A stretch of 64,000 nucleotides of DNA from positions 1 to 64,000 of the forward strand of contig JAUJOJ010000007.1 of the NCBI GenBank assembly GCA_030447665.1, written 5' to 3'. Each line of letters opens with the position of its first letter. Within the stretch, counting starts at the first letter, position 1. Under the pieces are notes generated by a model. The model was not told the DNA's origin and did no database searches. It saw only the letters and a program-made list of their open reading frames with translations. The translations under genes were made by a program, and so were the position numbers. The stretch comes from Allosphingosinicella sp. (GTDB lineage: Bacteria; Pseudomonadota; Alphaproteobacteria; Sphingomonadales; Sphingomonadaceae). Below are positions 62,262 to 64,000 of this stretch, in pieces.

Positions 62262-62492
62262 GGAGTCCAGTTCCATAGGAGCGGAAAACCTTCTGCGCGC
62301 GGCGGCGGCTGAAGCGGAAGCGGCGCTTGCTGGCGCGAGAGGATCGAGACGGGTCACCGGCCAGCGATACCCTCAAGTCGATCCAGGAGGAAAGGATTTG
62401 CGTCGACACCTCGCAAGTCTACGCAAATTAGATAAGTCGGGACGGACCATGCCTCCATCCCGGCCCCACTCGGCCGAAGAACCGCGCCTGCT

Positions 62493-63140
62493 TCAGGCGT
62501 CGTCGGTTTCGACGAGGAGCCAGTTGGGATCCGAGCTGCCGAGCGTGCGGCGGAACGTCCAGATGTCGTGAGTGACGATCGCGTCGGTGAGCGAACCCGC
62601 CACGACTTCGCCCGCCCCGTTGCGGGTGATGGCGGCAATGCCGGCGTCGAAGCGAACGCTGATGCTGGCCTCGCGTCCGACAAGCTCCGCATCCTCGATC
62701 ACGGCGCGCTCGATTGCGATCAGGCGGTTGTCGAGCTTGTGCCCGGCGGCGTCGCGCTCGGCGATCGCCTGCTCGAAGGCGGCGCGAACCTGATCGCCGG
62801 CAAGATTGGAAAGCTCGTCCCGATCGCCCTTCCAATAGGCTTCGAGGATCATCTGGTAGGCCGCCTGAGCGCCCTCGAGGAAACGGGAGACATCGAAGCT
62901 CGGATCGGCGGAAATGATCGCGCGGATGCCACTCGCCGCCTTGTCCTCATAGGCAAGACCGCCGGATTCGGTTCGCTCCGGAGTGACATCGGTCATCGCC
63001 GGCACGGGCTCGGCGCCGGGTACGGCCTCTGGCCGGGTGACGGGCTGCTGCTCATGGCCTGTGCGGCGCCCCAGCACGCTGTAGAGCCGGAGGCCGACGA
63101 AAAGGGCCACCATCGCCAGCAGAACAATCTCGACCGTCAC
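62493..63140 (-). CDS. Tim44/TimA domain membrane protein
   Basis: 215 residues from GTG at 63140 (MTVEIVLLAMVALFVGLRLY), a membrane helix followed by a Tim44-like domain: DPSFDVSRFLEGAQAAYQMI, LEAYWKGDRDELSNLAGDQV, and the end DIWTFRRTLGSSDPNWLLVE. Related to the mitochondrial import subunit Tim44. Divergent from secB, as commonly seen in alphaproteobacteria. The longer upstream frame was rejected because it covers the secB promoter region. Confidence 0.88.
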   Translation of the reverse strand: MTVEIVLLAMVALFVGLRLYSVLGRRTGHEQQPVTRPEAVPGAEPVPAMTDVTPERTESGGLAYEDKAASGIRAIISADPSFDVSRFLEGAQAAYQMILEAYWKGDRDELSNLAGDQVRAAFEQAIAERDAAGHKLDNRLIAIERAVIEDAELVGREASISVRFDAGIAAITRNGAGEVVAGSLTDAIVTHDIWTFRRTLGSSDPNWLLVETDDA

Positions 63141-63323
63141 GCCCACTTCTCCACCGGTAGAACAGTCTACATAAGCGCGAAGGGCCGATGATTCAAATGG
63201 CGAGTCGCGGACCCGTGCCCCGTGCAGGATGTTGCGAAGCCACAACGCTCCTGCTACCCGCCCGGCTGCATGGTGAAGGCCGATACGGCCCAAGCTCTCC
63301 CAGAACGAGAAGGCAAGCGGAAA

Positions 63324-63846
63324 ATGGCCGAAGAAGAAGGCTTTGCGGGCATCGGCGAGCAGCCGGCGAATGGCGAGGACACGGCGCCGCAGGTCGGCAT
63401 GATTTCTCAATATGTGAAGGACCTTTCGTTCGAGAATCCGAACGCACCCGGCCGTCTATCAATGGCAGACCCAGCCGCAGATCGAGGTGCAGTTCAATAT
63501 CGGCACCAACCAGCTTGCTGAGGACGTGTTCGAAGTGGCGCTGAAGATCGAGGTGATCGCGCGCGCGGATCTGAACACCGCCTTCGCGGTCGACCTTCTT
63601 TATGCCGGCCTGTTCGCGATGCGGAACCTGCCGGCCGAGCAGCTCCAGCCTTTCCTCCTGGCGGAAGCCCCTCGCCTGCTCTTCCCCTTCGCCCGGCGCG
63701 TGGTGTCGGACGCGATCCGCGACGGCGGCTTTCCGCCGCTGCTGCTCGATCCAATCGATTTCGGCCAGCTCTACATGGAGCGCGCGGCACAGATGCAGGC
63801 GGAAGCGACCGGTGCGCAGGCCTCGCTCGAGACGGGCGACGCCTGA
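63324..63846 (+). CDS. secB: Protein-export chaperone SecB, one frameshift
   Basis: Tetrameric chaperone for Sec secretion, about 174 residues from MAEEEGFAGIGEQPANGEDT. Motifs: ISQYVKDLSFENPNAP then, after the shift, AVYQWQTQPQIEVQFNIGTN, VIARADLNTAFAVDLLYAGL, LLFPFARRVVSDAIRDGGFP, LLLDPIDFGQLY. One extra C near 63450 breaks the frame and would be removed to restore it. A short alanine-rich tail is normal for alphaproteobacterial SecB. Confidence 0.95.
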
Positions 63847-63898
63847 GACGGCGCGATCATTTCACCCTCTCCTGGCCTGAAGGACGGGGCGTGACTGC

Positions 63899-64000
63899 AT
63901 GAATCTGGTTCGCTCCTTCAGCTCGATCGGCCTGCTGACGCTGGCAAGCCGCGTGCTAGGCTTCGTGCGCGACATGCTCATGGCGCGCTTCATCGGCGCC
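63899..64000 (+). CDS. murJ: Lipid II flippase MurJ (3' end off the window)
   Basis: Only 34 codons are visible: MNLVRSFSSIGLLTLASRVL followed by GFVRDMLMARFIGA, the standard MurJ/MviN start. MurJ moves lipid-linked peptidoglycan precursor across the inner membrane. It lies 52 bases after secB. Confidence 0.9.
   Translation, partial: MNLVRSFSSIGLLTLASRVLGFVRDMLMARFIGA

Overview
The window looks like the chromosome of a GC-rich alphaproteobacterium, most likely a sphingomonad (order Sphingomonadales). The signs are a 13-subunit nuo operon of alphaproteobacterial type, the tkt-gap-pgk-fba block, zapA-6S RNA-fau, rpmH-rnpA-yidD-yidC-engB, and the secB-murJ end.

Layout. 1-12816 (minus): the nuo operon from nuoA down to a truncated nuoM, with two or three extra small genes inside it: a retroviral-type aspartic-protease-like gene between nuoF and nuoG, a small membrane protein between nuoE and nuoF, and a broken small ORF between nuoD and nuoE. 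12981-16465 (minus): inositol monophosphatase, EF-P, an M23 peptidase and an L,D-transpeptidase. 16545-25537: DUF72, thiE, a methyltransferase, class I aldolase, pgk, gap, tkt, then zapA, 6S RNA, fau and DUF2842. 25569-34493 is an accessory island: type I secretion adaptor and ABC exporter, a lasso-cyclase-like asparagine-synthetase homologue, a divergent short precursor-like peptide, remnants of an RTX gene and of a Cys-rich lipoprotein gene, a serralysin-like RTX metalloprotease and a small secreted protein. 34784-42921 is bounded by tRNA-Asp and tRNA-Leu and holds an AI-2E-type membrane protein, CsbD, IS110 debris, a MITE-like element, uncharacterised membrane proteins, an amidohydrolase and a GFA protein. 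42968-49311 is core: DUF805, comM, PGPGW protein, rpmH/rnpA/yidD/yidC/engB and a GST. 49460-58685 is a rearranged module: TonB receptor, dipeptidase, dsbD, two thioredoxin-fold proteins and a NarL-type two-component pair, punctuated by three copies of one divergent promoter segment. 58745-64000: cupin, dapE, Smr, mltA, Tim44-like, secB and the start of murJ.

How the genes work together. The nuo genes encode respiratory complex I. The tkt-fba block is central carbon metabolism. The exporter pair most likely secretes the RTX protease. The cyclase homologue and the peptide beside it resemble a stripped-down lasso-peptide locus without the usual B proteins. The TonB/DsbD/thioredoxin/two-component region looks like one envelope-redox or uptake regulon that was duplicated and reshuffled.

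A caution applies throughout. About twenty genes, including essential ones (nuoE, engB, secB, dapE), are split by small indels, mostly one base, often in G/C homopolymer or GC-dinucleotide runs. This is better explained by uncorrected sequencing indels than by real decay, so such genes are listed as single frameshifted CDSs. The TonB receptor, the RTX remnants and the IS110 fragments may be genuinely broken.
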